A stretch of 64,000 bases of DNA, from NCBI RefSeq assembly GCF_036346295.1, contig NZ_CP107819.1, positions 62,001 to 126,000 of the forward strand. The letters run 5' to 3'. The notes under the pieces are model-generated. The model did not search any database. It had not been told where the DNA came from and saw only the letters and a list, made by a program, of their open reading frames with translations. Made by a program: the position numbers and the translations under genes. This document shows positions 14,781 to 23,685 of this stretch, piece after piece. Every line of letters starts with the position of its first letter. Positions within the stretch are counted from its first letter, which is position 1. Origin of the DNA: Streptomyces sp. NBC_00536. GTDB taxonomy: Bacteria; Actinomycetota; Actinomycetes; Streptomycetales; Streptomycetaceae.

Positions 14781-16925
14781 CTACATCCCTCGCAGCCACC
14801 CCCTGCCCCGGGATTGTTCCCGCCAGTACGTGAGTGCCCGCCGGGTGGTCGCGAGGTCGGGATGGTCTGGGCGGAGGAGGCGGAGTTGGTCGTTGAGCAG
14901 GTCGGTCAGGACGGTCACGGCCCCTCGTGCGTCGCCCGATTCGCCCAGCCAGTGGCCGAAGCGGAAACGGGTGTCGAAGGTGCCCGAGTTCTCCGGCCCG
15001 TGCGTGCGGAACTGCTCGTTGACGAGCTGGCGGTACACGGCCACTGCCCCGGCCGCGTCTCCCGCCCTTCCCTGCCACTCGGCGGCGTCGCGGCGCAGAG
15101 TGAAGTCGGGCGGGCCCGTCCGTCCGTCGACGGCCGCGATGTAGCCGTCATCGGCGAGCAGGTCGCGGTAGACGCGTGCGACGCCCGGCAGGTCGCCGGC
15201 CTGTTCGAGCCAGTGGGCCAGGCGGTGGCGCAGCTCGGTGACCTCCTCGACCAGGCGGATCCGCTGGGAGGGGTACAGCTCGTACTCCGGGGCCAGCAGG
15301 GCCAGTAGGTCGTCGATCATCCGACGGTACTCGGTGATCGCAGCGGCGAGGTCGCCGGATTCCGCCCGCAGCCGCGCGATCCGGCCGCGCAGCTGCGTCA
15401 CGGACTCGTGCCGGGCTCCCAGCCGGTCGGCCGTCGTCGGCAGCAGTGCTACGAAGTACTCCAGTGCGGCCTGTGGCCGGCCGTCGTCCGCCAGCGTGTC
15501 GCCCACCCGGAGCACGAGGTCGTGCAGCTGCTGACCGGTACTCCACCCGTACCGAAGCCCGGGCTCGCCGGAGCCCAGCATCATGGCCGGAGCATTGCGG
15601 GTCAGCGCCTCGACGTTGGAGCGCAGCACGTCCGGAGGGAAATCGAGGGCGCGCGAACGCGGGTGCGGAGCCCGATCCCTCGGGGGAACCAGGAAGAACG
15701 TCATCGAGTTCGCCTCGTCCGCCGACGTCCGTGACGCGACGAAGAGCAGGTTGGCGGCCACGTCGGCCAGCTCTGCGGCCCGGCTCGCGGGCAGGCCCTC
15801 GCGGACGGCTCGCTGCAACATCGGGTGCACCCGCACCGACCGGTCCTGGTCCGCCGGGTCGTAGTCGAGCAGGCTCCACCGGTGCAGCAGCGCGAGCGTC
15901 TCGTCGGCGCGCTCGTCCGGCTCCGCGTCCTCTGCCGGGCGGTCGGTCCGTTGCCGGTCGAGGTACCTGACCGCAGCGATCAGCACGGCGGCCGGGATGC
16001 CGTCGGAAGCCAGCGGCGCCACCAGTTCCAGCAGCATCCGCGCCGTCCCGACCGGCGCCAGGGCGTCGGCGCGCTCCAGCGCCAGGTCCCAGGCGTAGGG
16101 CAGCGGCAGGCTCTGCTCGTCCGGCAGTCCACCCGGGTCCGGCACGAGGTCGGCCAGCCGCCGACCGTCGTCGCCGAGCAGGTGCAGGTAGTCGGCGCAA
16201 CTCAGACTGGTGCTGCCCAGGTGGGCGGCCGCCTGCGCGAGCGCGAGCGGCAGGTGTCCCAGCTCGCGGGCGAGCACCTCCAGTTGCTCAGGCGGCTCGA
16301 CCCGGCCGGACGCGGCGAGCACCGCCGTGAGGTAGCCGAAGGCCTCGGCGGAGCTGAACGACGGCACGGTGAGCACCTGTTGGCCAAGCCCCTCGCGGGC
16401 CAGGTCCCGGCGCCAGGTGGTGACCAGGGTCCGCCCCTCGGGCTGGTCCGGCGGCCAGAGTCCGCGCAGGTCGTCGGGGTCGACCAGACCGTCCAGGACG
16501 ATCAGCCGGCGAACCGTCTCCCCGGCCCCGCCCGGCCGGAGCCAGGCCAGGAACTCCCGCGCGCCCTGCTCCGGATCGGCCGGGTCACTACCGGTGATCT
16601 CGGCGATGGCCTGGGCGTAGGCGGTCAGGATCGCCGCGCGGCTGCCGGCGGCGACCCAGACCAGCAGGTCGAGTTGCCCGGCCTGCCAGGCAGTGCGGGC
16701 CTCGTTCGCGGCCAGCTGGGTCTTGCCGGCCCCGGCGGCGCCGACCAGTATCCGGCAGCGCGCAGGGGCGTCGGGAGCATCGGGAACGACCCGGCGCTGG
16801 AAGCAGTGCGCGGTGTTGGGCACCGCCCCAACCTGGTGCGGCCAGGCGGCCGGGGCATGCCGGCCGGCGTAGTAGGCCACCTGGTCGGCGTGGCCGACGG
16901 CGAAGCTGTGGTTGCTCGCGTGCAC
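14781..16925 (-). CDS. STAND P-loop ATPase (NB-ARC-like) with TPR C-terminus
   Basis: 714 residues. The nucleotide-binding part has Walker A GAAGAGKT (62-69) and Walker B LIVLDG (141-146). It also has the NB-ARC motif ELGHLPLALAQAAAHL and a winged-helix-like segment with VRVHPMLQRAVRE. From about residue 440 the chain is helical, with tetratricopeptide-like units such as AAITEYRRMIDDLL, GVARVYRDLL and GAVAVYRQLV. STAND ATPases switch between monomer and oligomer on sensing a ligand and act in signalling, killing or phage defence. The start is GTG 16925 with a poor ribosome site. The small gene just upstream on the same strand is its likely partner. No effector nuclease domain is fused. Confidence 0.85.
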   Translation of the reverse strand: MHASNHSFAVGHADQVAYYAGRHAPAAWPHQVGAVPNTAHCFQRRVVPDAPDAPARCRILVGAAGAGKTQLAANEARTAWQAGQLDLLVWVAAGSRAAILTAYAQAIAEITGSDPADPEQGAREFLAWLRPGGAGETVRRLIVLDGLVDPDDLRGLWPPDQPEGRTLVTTWRRDLAREGLGQQVLTVPSFSSAEAFGYLTAVLAASGRVEPPEQLEVLARELGHLPLALAQAAAHLGSTSLSCADYLHLLGDDGRRLADLVPDPGGLPDEQSLPLPYAWDLALERADALAPVGTARMLLELVAPLASDGIPAAVLIAAVRYLDRQRTDRPAEDAEPDERADETLALLHRWSLLDYDPADQDRSVRVHPMLQRAVREGLPASRAAELADVAANLLFVASRTSADEANSMTFFLVPPRDRAPHPRSRALDFPPDVLRSNVEALTRNAPAMMLGSGEPGLRYGWSTGQQLHDLVLRVGDTLADDGRPQAALEYFVALLPTTADRLGARHESVTQLRGRIARLRAESGDLAAAITEYRRMIDDLLALLAPEYELYPSQRIRLVEEVTELRHRLAHWLEQAGDLPGVARVYRDLLADDGYIAAVDGRTGPPDFTLRRDAAEWQGRAGDAAGAVAVYRQLVNEQFRTHGPENSGTFDTRFRFGHWLGESGDARGAVTVLTDLLNDQLRLLRPDHPDLATTRRALTYWREQSRGRGWLRGM

Positions 16926-16981
16926 CCCTGTGAGCGGCGGCGGTGGCGAGGTTCGTGACGGGCTTGGCGTAGCCGGTCCGT

Positions 16982-17458
16982 TCAGCCCTGGAACGGATCC
17001 GGCACCTGAGGGTGGCCGATCTGCACGCCCCCATGGATCACACCGGCGGCGACCGATCCCTCCTGCGCGCTGACGTGCACGATTCCGCCGACCGCCATCC
17101 CGCCGTCCCCGGCCGACACCTGGGCCTGGGCCGCGCTCTCAGCCAGCAGCTCGCGCAGCGCCTCGCCGGCGCGCTCGCGCTCATCCTCCGCCAAGTCCTC
17201 CAGGAACGCCTCGAACCGGGCCTGCCAGGAGGCCTCCTGGCGGATCCGGAGCCGCTCCAGCTGCCCGCCCTCAGCTGCCGCGAGCTCGGCTGCAGTGCGG
17301 CCCAGCCGCTCCAGCTCGGCACTCTCACGCTGGGTGTTCCCCCGCCCGAACCAGGCGGCCACCCGGCCTCGGAACCCCTCCCATGCCGCAGTCCCCGCCG
17401 CGGTCATCACCGCCGTCCCACCGGACATGGCCAGCGCGGTCAGCGCCTCGGACAGCAT
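16982..17458 (-). CDS. Small partner protein of the STAND ATPase, glycine-rich C-terminus
   Basis: 158 residues, 56 bp upstream of the STAND gene and on the same strand. The N-terminus (LTALAMSGGTAVMTAAGTAA) is hydrophobic and small-residue rich, followed by WEGFRGRVAAWFGRG. The middle third is a charged helix (RESAELERLGRTAAELAAAE through EDERERAGEALRELLAES), probably coiled coil. The last 45 residues are Gly/Val-rich and repeat-like (GGIVHVSAQEGSVAAGVIHG). I recall similar proteins next to TPR/NB-ARC genes in Streptomyces, which supports a functional pair, but the biochemical role is unknown. Confidence 0.75.
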   Translation of the reverse strand: MLSEALTALAMSGGTAVMTAAGTAAWEGFRGRVAAWFGRGNTQRESAELERLGRTAAELAAAEGGQLERLRIRQEASWQARFEAFLEDLAEDERERAGEALRELLAESAAQAQVSAGDGGMAVGGIVHVSAQEGSVAAGVIHGGVQIGHPQVPDPFQG

Positions 17459-17556
17459 GCGCAGTCCCCCCTTGTCGACAACCGTGACCCCGACCGTACC
17501 GCGAGCCGGGCGCCGCGCCCAGGCGGATATTCAGGCAGCTACGCAGGCGAGCAAGG

Positions 17557-17753
17557 ACAAGTGACCAGCCGTCAGCAATAGCTGCCAAATCGTCACCCTG
17601 AGGCGCCGGAGCCAGTAAAGGGTGTTGTGGGGCTGCCTGGTGCGGCCGGGCGCTCGCGACCACCAGGCGAGTGTCAGCATCGATGATGACCTGCGCGTCC
17701 GCCGAGAGTCGAGTCGGGACCGACGCGCCCAGCCGAGAGGGGCTCACCCCCAT
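17557..17753 (-). pseudogene. IS5-like transposase remnant
   Basis: The minus strand contains RLSADAQVIIDADTRLVVAS followed by ARP and, further on, AIADG, resembling the central DDE region of actinobacterial IS5-type transposases (family: VVIDADTRLVVA ... IADGGYRG). The flanking parts are absent or scrambled and the catalytic context is lost. This and a short non-coding stretch fill the gap between the small partner gene and the secreted inhibitor gene. Confidence 0.5.
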
Positions 17754-17806
17754 GGGGCAAGCGGTGATAGTTCACCCCCACTCAGTTCAAGATTAGGTGG
17801 TTCACC

Positions 17807-18151
17807 ATGTTCAAGAGCCTGAAGTTGGCTTCTGTCGCACTGACCGGCGTCCTCGCAGCCACTGGTCTGACCGCGGTCACCGCGACCCCGGCCGCGGCGG
17901 CCTCGTCGTGCCCGTGGCCGTACGTGTGCTTCCTCGACTCCAACGAGAACGTCCTGACGATGTACAAGGACACCGGCTGGCAGACCACCAGCTCCAAGAC
18001 CCGCAGCGCCCGCTGGGTCACCAACGCCCGCCACGACGACTGCGCTTACCTGAAATACGCCAGCGGATACGTCGACCAGATCCGCCCCGGCCAGACCTTC
18101 GGCCTCGGCTCCGGCGTCGTGGAGATCAACATCACCAACGGCTGCCCCTGA
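17807..18151 (+). CDS. Secreted peptidase inhibitor family I36-type protein
   Basis: 114 residues with a standard Sec signal peptide (MFKSLKLASVALTGVLAATG, cleavage near TPAAAA-SS). The mature part of about 80 residues starts SSCPWPYVCFLDSNEN and contains four Cys, suggesting two disulfides. It has the WPYVCFL and YVDQIRPGQTF features of the I36 (SMI-like) metalloprotease-inhibitor family common in Streptomyces. The gene is preceded by AGGTGG at a good distance from ATG 17807. It is exported and may inhibit extracellular proteases. No protease gene is adjacent. Confidence 0.8.
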   Translation: MFKSLKLASVALTGVLAATGLTAVTATPAAAASSCPWPYVCFLDSNENVLTMYKDTGWQTTSSKTRSARWVTNARHDDCAYLKYASGYVDQIRPGQTFGLGSGVVEINITNGCP

Positions 18152-18238
18152 ACCACGGGCGGCCGGGCGATTTGAATGCGGCCTTTGCCGTCAGAAGCCG
18201 TTGTAGTACCGAGAGGTTCGCTTGGCGGTCGAACGAGG

Positions 18239-18290
18239 GTTCCCGGTTGGGTGATCTTCCCGTGGTCGGGGCATGAAGGCAGGGGCCTTC
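18239..18290 (+). mobile_element. IS-end-like sequence
   Basis: The stretch GGTGATCTTCCCGTGG ... GCATGAAGGCAGGGGCCTTCC resembles a second copy near 23455-23495 (GGTGATCTTCCGG ... GCATGAAGACAGGGCCTC). This kind of sequence flanks IS5-type elements in Streptomyces, by recollection. Here no transposase start follows, so it would be a solitary end. Confidence 0.4.
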
Positions 18291-18326
18291 CGAACAACTC
18301 GACTACCCGTAGGGAGGTCTTCGCGA

Positions 18327-19043
18327 TCAGCTCCAGCCGGGGGCTGGTGGTAGGGGCCAGTCGGGCGGGACCGGCAGTGGATGGTCGGACGTGAGCGGGG
18401 GGTCGAGCGCGCGGCCGCTGAGCCAGCCGAGGAGGGCGTGGCCGGAGCCGGTGATGTTGGGGCCGGTCGGGGACAGGGTCCAGGATCGGCCGATGTCGAA
18501 GGCATTGACCCGGGCGACGGGCAAGCCGAGTGCGGCGAGGGCTGTGATGGTGTCGTCGAGTGCCCAGGTCACGTACGTGCTGGGCCAGTCGGTGGTGCGG
18601 TAGCCGGCGTTCAGGTCGACGTGGTGCGTTTCGAGTTCGCGCCAGCAGCGGTGGAGGGTGTACCAGGCCGGGTGCCGCCAGCCCGCCAGTGCCGTGACCA
18701 GGGTGTCCCAACGTTCCACGGGCATCGATGTGGCGTCTTCGGCCAGGTGTGCAAGGCGGCTGCGCAGGTCGGTGGCGAGTTCGGCCGCGGGGCGGTCGGC
18801 GCCTTCACGGACAGTACGGGCGAGCGACTTGGCGTCCGTCCTCGGGGCGCGTTCGATGCCGGTTCGGGCCACGGCGAGCAACCACCCATAGGCGTCGATG
18901 CTGCGGGCCAGGTGGGTGATGACGTGGCCGCGGGTCCAGCCGGCCAGCGTCGAGGGTGCACGCATCTCCAGGTCGGTCAGCGCGTCGAGGGTGGCGGTGA
19001 TCCTGGCACCGGAGCGGGTGACTTCCTCGATTATGTCGAGCAT
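18327..19043 (-). CDS. Mycothiol-dependent maleylpyruvate isomerase-family enzyme
   Basis: 238 residues of the DinB-like mycothiol-dependent enzyme superfamily. The N-terminal metal-binding helix bundle contains GWTRGHVITHLARS, with the family His, and WRELETHHVDLNAGYR, with the Glu and His pair that completes the zinc site. These proteins typically isomerise maleylpyruvate or conjugate and open substrates with mycothiol, an actinobacterial thiol. It overlaps the upstream MocR gene by 13 bp, so the two are co-transcribed, and may detoxify a product of that cluster. The actual substrate is unknown. Confidence 0.85.
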   Translation of the reverse strand: MLDIIEEVTRSGARITATLDALTDLEMRAPSTLAGWTRGHVITHLARSIDAYGWLLAVARTGIERAPRTDAKSLARTVREGADRPAAELATDLRSRLAHLAEDATSMPVERWDTLVTALAGWRHPAWYTLHRCWRELETHHVDLNAGYRTTDWPSTYVTWALDDTITALAALGLPVARVNAFDIGRSWTLSPTGPNITGSGHALLGWLSGRALDPPLTSDHPLPVPPDWPLPPAPGWS

Positions 19044-20509
19044 GTTCGTACCGTAGTGGCGGGGTAGTCGTCGCCGAGCGTCGGACGGACCTGCGACGCG
19101 GGATATCGGCCCCTCAGCAGGCCTCCGACCGCCGTGATGCCTGCCGTGATGGCGCGTTCACCGACGTTGCCGAACCCCAGGATCAGCTGCACTGGCTCTG
19201 TCGCATGCGAAGAACGGCAGGTGCTCATTCCGTAGAGGCCCACGGATCGGGAGTGGGCGGCGGCGATGAGGTCTTGCTCGTCGGCCGGTCCGTGGAGGTG
19301 CGCCACCGCGTGGAAGCCCGCCGCGAGGCCGGTCACCCTGACCTCGGGGGCATGTTCGGCGAGCGCCGCCACCAGGGTCGTGCGCCGTGCCGCGTAGGTT
19401 GTCCGCATCCGGCGCAGGTGCCGGTCGAAGCGGCCGGACTCGATCATTCTCGCGAGGGCGAGCTGATCGAGTGTGGGCGACCCGCGGTCGTTCAGCTGCT
19501 TGTGCTCGATGATCAGCTCGGTGAGCGCGGGCGGGCAGAGCATCCACCCGATGCGCAGCGCGGGCGCGAGGGACTTGCTGACGGTGCCTATGGAGATCAC
19601 GCGGTCGGCGGCGAGTCCTTGCAGGGCGCCCAGCGGCTCCCGATCGTAGCGGAATTCGGCGTCGTAGTCGTCCTCGATGACGACGGCGTCCCGGCTCCTG
19701 GCCCACTCGATCAGGGCGAGCCGCCGCTCGGGTGCCAGAGCGACACCGGTGGGCCACTGGTGCGCAGGGGTCATGACGACGGCGCGGGCGTCGGTCGCGG
19801 CGAGTGCCTGCACGTCGATGCCGCGCTCGTCGACCGGTACCGGGATCGCCGACAGGCCCGCCCAGGACGCGGCAGAGGAGATCGTGGCCGGTGAGCCGGG
19901 GTCTTCGTACGCCACCGTACGGACACCTGTCCGGGCCAGGGCGTGCAGGGCCAGACCGAGGCCCTGCGCGTAGCCGGAGCAGATCACGATCCGTTCCGGA
20001 TCCGCTGCGGCGGCGCGCACCCGCCGCAGATATCCGGCCATGACCTCGCGCAGAGCCACATTGCCGCGCGGGTCTCCGTAATCAAGCGCCGCCGTCGGCA
20101 TGGTGCGTGCCGCCTCGCGCGTGGCCCACAGCCAGTCGGCGAGCGGGAAGCTGCTCAAGTCCGGGACGCCCCACTTGAAGTCGGCCACCAGGCGTGGAGG
20201 TGCCGAGGGCGGTGACGTGGGCGCTGGCGGTGCGCCCGCGCCGGCGGCGACCCGGGTGGCTGAGCCGACGCGTGTCACGAGGTATCCCTCGGCTTGGAGC
20301 TGGGCGTAGCAGTCCTGCACCAGCCCGCGCGACAGCCCGAGCATCCGAGCGAGTTCACGGGAGGACGGCAGCCGTTCGCCGATCTGCAGCCGCCCGGTCC
20401 GGATCGCGTCCCGCAGCCGGAGTTCCAGCTGGGATCGCAGCGGCTCGCCGCTGTCCCGGTCGATGACCAGCAGCAGATCGGGTGACAGACCGGACCACTC
20501 CAGAGGCAT
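19031..20509 (-). CDS. MocR/PdxR-type GntR-aminotransferase regulator
   Basis: 492 residues: a GntR winged helix (residues 20-80, LRSQLELRLRDAIRTGRLQI, LPSSRELARMLGLSRG) fused to a fold type I PLP domain. The PLP lysine is in SIGTVSKSLAPALRIGW. The substrate-binding ALDYGDPRGNVALRE and DDYDAEFRYDREP motifs are also present. MocR proteins control vitamin B6 or amino-compound genes. It is divergent from an MFS gene, 46 bp away, and its transcript may be leaderless because TAAGAT (a -10-like hexamer) lies just upstream of ATG 20509. Control of the divergent transporter-KPR-RidA group is a likely but inferred role. Confidence 0.88.
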   Translation of the reverse strand: MPLEWSGLSPDLLLVIDRDSGEPLRSQLELRLRDAIRTGRLQIGERLPSSRELARMLGLSRGLVQDCYAQLQAEGYLVTRVGSATRVAAGAGAPPAPTSPPSAPPRLVADFKWGVPDLSSFPLADWLWATREAARTMPTAALDYGDPRGNVALREVMAGYLRRVRAAAADPERIVICSGYAQGLGLALHALARTGVRTVAYEDPGSPATISSAASWAGLSAIPVPVDERGIDVQALAATDARAVVMTPAHQWPTGVALAPERRLALIEWARSRDAVVIEDDYDAEFRYDREPLGALQGLAADRVISIGTVSKSLAPALRIGWMLCPPALTELIIEHKQLNDRGSPTLDQLALARMIESGRFDRHLRRMRTTYAARRTTLVAALAEHAPEVRVTGLAAGFHAVAHLHGPADEQDLIAAAHSRSVGLYGMSTCRSSHATEPVQLILGFGNVGERAITAGITAVGGLLRGRYPASQVRPTLGDDYPATTVRTCST

Positions 20510-20555
20510 GGAATTGGATCTTACTGGCGATCCGCTTGGCCTTTAGCTTCGTCGT
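20510..20555. promoter_or_regulatory. 46-bp divergent promoter region, probably leaderless starts
   Basis: The gap between the MocR and MFS start codons is only 46 bp. On the minus strand TAAGAT (20524 to 20519) ends nine bases before the MocR start codon at 20509. The plus-strand GTG at 20556 has no ribosome site. Both transcripts are probably leaderless or nearly so, and one bound regulator could cover both promoters. Confidence 0.4.
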
Positions 20556-21740
20556 GTGACCAAGATGATCAACTCTCGAGCTGAGGGCGCCGGTTCGCGG
20601 CCGCCGCTGGTGACGCGGCCCCTGCTGCTGCGCTTCGTCTCGGTCATCGGTGCCTCGACGAGCTTCTACCTGCTGTTGTCGGTCGTCCCCCTCTATGCCG
20701 AGGTGTGCGGAGGCCGTTATGCCGCGGGACTGGCCACGGGTGCGCTGATGCTGGCGACGGTCGGAGGCGGGCTGGCCACTCCCCGGTTCGTTGCCCGCTT
20801 CGGTTACCGCCTGGCGCTGGTGGCAGGGCTGGTCCTCCTCGGCACGCCCACGCTGGTGCTGACCGCTTCCGGGAGCACGGTTTGGATCACGGCGGTCTGT
20901 GTCGTGCGGGGTCTGGGCTTCGCGTTCACGGTCGTCGCGGGTGGCGCTTTGACGGCGTCGCTGATCCCGCCCGAGCGCCGTGGTGAGGGGCTGGCACTGG
21001 TTGGCATCATGTCCGGGGTTCCGTCGCTGGTGGCCCTGCCGCTGGGGGTGTGGCTGGTAGGGCACGTGGGGTACGTACCGGTCTGCATTGCCGGCGCAGT
21101 GGCCGCGCTGGCCGCTATCGTCTCGGTGCCGGGCCTGCCGGACCGCGAGCCAGCCTCGGGACGGTCGATCGGGGTGCTGGCCGGGTTCCGGACGGCCGCT
21201 CTTCTGCGGCCCGCCGTCGTCTTCTCGGCTACTGCGCTCGCTGCCGGAATCACCGTCACCTTCCTCCCCCTTGCCGTCCCGTCGGCTTCTACCGGAGTCG
21301 TCGCCATGGCCCTGTTCGTCCAGTCCGCGGCATCAACCGCGGCCCGCTGGGTCGCAGGCCGACACGGCGACCGGCACGGACCGGCCTCACTCGTCCTGCC
21401 CGGCCTTGTTGTCTCCGCCGCAGGGACGCTGCTCACCTCTCTGACCCACAGCCCGGTCGCCGTTGTCGTCGGCGTGGCCCTGTTCGGGGTCGGTTTCGGA
21501 GTCACCCAGAACGCCACGCTGACGCTGATGTACGCGCGTGTCCCCGTGTCCGGCTACGGCACCGTCAGCGCCCTGTGGAACTTCGCCTACGACGCGGGCA
21601 TGGGCGTCGGCGCCGTCGGGTTCGGGGTGCTCGCAGGCCAGACCGGCTACCCATTGGCTTTCACCCTCACCGCCGCGCTGATGCTCACCGCCCTTGCCCC
21701 GGCCTGGCGCGACCGCCTGGCCAACGGCTCCCGTCGATGA
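20556..21740 (+). CDS. Major facilitator superfamily transporter
   Basis: 394 residues with about 12 predicted membrane segments. The first helix is LLLRFVSVIGASTSFYLLLS, and a central cytoplasmic loop (PDREPASGRSIGV) divides the two halves. The loop-2 motif after helix 2 is TPRFVARFGYRLALV, similar to MFS motif A. It lacks the 14-helix architecture of DHA2 and is likely a DHA1-type drug or metabolite exporter. The GTG start has no clear ribosome site. The MocR regulator is divergent from it, and it heads the series with ketopantoate reductase and RidA. The substrate is unknown. Confidence 0.85.
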   Translation: MTKMINSRAEGAGSRPPLVTRPLLLRFVSVIGASTSFYLLLSVVPLYAEVCGGRYAAGLATGALMLATVGGGLATPRFVARFGYRLALVAGLVLLGTPTLVLTASGSTVWITAVCVVRGLGFAFTVVAGGALTASLIPPERRGEGLALVGIMSGVPSLVALPLGVWLVGHVGYVPVCIAGAVAALAAIVSVPGLPDREPASGRSIGVLAGFRTAALLRPAVVFSATALAAGITVTFLPLAVPSASTGVVAMALFVQSAASTAARWVAGRHGDRHGPASLVLPGLVVSAAGTLLTSLTHSPVAVVVGVALFGVGFGVTQNATLTLMYARVPVSGYGTVSALWNFAYDAGMGVGAVGFGVLAGQTGYPLAFTLTAALMLTALAPAWRDRLANGSRR

Positions 21741-21873
21741 CCGGCGCAACCACACACGGCCGGGGCCAAGGCTCCACCACCAGCACTTGCCGACGCGATC
21801 CCGTCGACGAACTGACCGCATTCAGCAACGAGACCGGCCAACGGGCACTGGTCTCCCAAGAACAGGAGCGCAC

Positions 21874-22761
21874 ATGACCACGAACACCGTGACGGTGGCC
21901 ATCCTCGGGCCGGGCGGTGTCGGTGGCCTGATCGGCGCGCTGCTCGCCCGCGACGGACACCGCGTCGTCTGCCTGGCCGGCGAGGAGACCACCGCCGTGC
22001 TGCGCCGCGAGGGCCTGCGAGTGCAGAGCACGCAGTACGGCGGCTTCACCACTCCGGTCGAAGCTGACACCTTGCTGCGCGAACCGGTCGACGTCACCTT
22101 CGTGACCGTCAAGCAGACCGCCCTGCCCGCCGCCCTCGACCGTGTTCCGCCGCAGGTCCTCGGCGACGGTATCGTCGTACCGCTGCTCAACGGACTCGAC
22201 CACCTTGCAGCACTGCGCCGACACTATCCGGCCGGCCAGGTCGTGGCCGGAACCATCAGGGTCGAGGCCACCCGCACCTCGCCCGGACGCATCGCGCACA
22301 CCAGCCCCTTCACCGCCCTCGAACTGGCCGCCCCGCTCGCCGACCTCGCATCCCACCTTCGGCACGCCGGCCTCGACGTGACCCTGCGCACCGACGAGAG
22401 CACGATGCTCTGGGACAAACTCTCCTTCCTCGCCCCGTTCGCCCTGCTGAGCACGCGCTACCAGTCCGCTGTGGGCGCCATCCGCGACGAGCGGCGGTCC
22501 GAACTGCTTGCCGTACTCGACGAAATCACTGCCGTGGCCCGCGCCGCGGGCACACCGGTGACCGCCGAGGCCGTGCTCTCCTTCTTCGACCGGGCCCCCG
22601 AGATGATGAAGTCGTCGATGCAGCGCGACGCGGAGAACGGCCACCCGATCGAGCTCGACGCCATCGGCGGGGCTGTCCTACGGGCCGCGGCCACTCACAG
22701 GATCGAGACCCCGATTACCGCACGTCTCGTCGCAGAGCTGGTTCCCACAGCAAATCAGTAG
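21874..22761 (+). CDS. Ketopantoate reductase-family dehydrogenase
   Basis: 295 residues with a Rossmann motif LGPGGVGGLIGALLARDGH near the N-terminus. The characteristic ketopantoate reductase features are FVTVKQT (catalytic Lys), PLLNGLDH and, near the C-terminus, a SSMQRDAENGHPIELDAIGG signature with the conserved Glu. It reduces ketopantoate-like 2-keto acids with NADPH in the family, but paralogues act on other substrates, and the MocR context hints at a specialised role. AGGAG precedes ATG 21874. It lies 134 bp after the MFS gene and before RidA. Confidence 0.83.
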   Translation: MTTNTVTVAILGPGGVGGLIGALLARDGHRVVCLAGEETTAVLRREGLRVQSTQYGGFTTPVEADTLLREPVDVTFVTVKQTALPAALDRVPPQVLGDGIVVPLLNGLDHLAALRRHYPAGQVVAGTIRVEATRTSPGRIAHTSPFTALELAAPLADLASHLRHAGLDVTLRTDESTMLWDKLSFLAPFALLSTRYQSAVGAIRDERRSELLAVLDEITAVARAAGTPVTAEAVLSFFDRAPEMMKSSMQRDAENGHPIELDAIGGAVLRAAATHRIETPITARLVAELVPTANQ

Positions 22762-22866
22762 CAACACCTGCCCGTACCGACGGCGGCGGGGGGCACCTCG
22801 TCAAGTGCCGACAGTCCAAAGCCATACACAACACCCCGGCGTGTTCACCGCCCGCTTTCAGGAGAC

Positions 22867-23265
22867 ATGATGCAGCACTTCGTCCGACCCGACGGCACCC
22901 CTCCGGTCAACGGCTACAGCCATGCCGTGGCGTTCACGGGGCCGATGATCGCCGTCTCCGGACAGGTCCCGGTGGACGCCCACGGGCGGGTGGTGGGCGC
23001 GGGGGATACCGCGGCCCAGGTACGCCAGGTCTTCGCGAACCTGGTCACCGCGTTGGAGGCGGCGGGTGCCGCCATGGATTACGTGGTCAAACTGACGGTA
23101 TTTCTGACCAACCTGGCCGATCTGGACACCTTCCGCCAGGTGCGCGACGAGTACCTGGACACGGCCCGCCCGCCAGCCTGCTCACTCGTCAAGGTCGCCG
23201 GGCTGGTCCATCCCGCGTTCCGGGTCGAGATCGACGCACTCGCAGTGCTACCCGCTGGGGCGTGA
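22867..23265 (+). CDS. RidA-family enamine/imine deaminase
   Basis: 132 residues with the RidA hallmarks: PPVNGYSHAVAF near the start, VSGQVPVDAHG, the VFANLVTALEAAGA helix, KLTVFLTNL, and the terminal VAGLVHPAFRVEIDALAV. RidA proteins hydrolyse reactive enamine/imine intermediates released by PLP enzymes. GGAG sits seven bases before ATG 22867; ATG 22870 is the alternative. Its placement after a ketopantoate reductase and near a MocR regulator fits clearance of reactive PLP-derived intermediates. Confidence 0.85.
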   Translation: MMQHFVRPDGTPPVNGYSHAVAFTGPMIAVSGQVPVDAHGRVVGAGDTAAQVRQVFANLVTALEAAGAAMDYVVKLTVFLTNLADLDTFRQVRDEYLDTARPPACSLVKVAGLVHPAFRVEIDALAVLPAGA

Positions 23266-23685
23266 GCTCAGGGAAGACACGAGTCGATCACCGGACGCCG
23301 TTGTCCGGCATCTCCTGCCCGAGCCCGACTCGGAGCCCCTCCCCCATTGCGTGTTTGTGGCCGCGCAACGGGGCGCCCGGCCTCCGGAGCTGGCATGAGA
23401 AGCCGCATCTCAGCCGATCTTGGAAGCTGCGGGTCAAACAGAGTTCCTGGTCAGGTGATCTTCCGGTTGTACGCGCATGAAGACAGGGCCTCTCGGTAGC
23501 TCGGGGATGTAAATCGAACCAAGCGATGTCGGGAGGCCCCTTTGTTGTTGTACGCGCCCGCGCACGTTGACTTCAACTCGACCGTCGTGTCATGTGATTG
23601 CCTCGCGCACGTGTACGGGAACGCGGCCGATCATCCGGACCGGGTACGCCCGCCGCCAGCGCGGCGATGATCCGATGGTCGATGA
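23266..23685. mobile_element. IS remnant and gene-free stretch
   Basis: About 420 bp with no intact gene. Around 23455-23500 sits the IS-end-like text that also occurs near 18240. It is followed at about 23540 by LLLYAPAHVDFNSTVV, which looks like the altered beginning of an IS5-type transposase before the frame breaks down. No second end or target duplication was found. The minus strand up to 23690 is open but unrecognisable. Confidence 0.4.
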
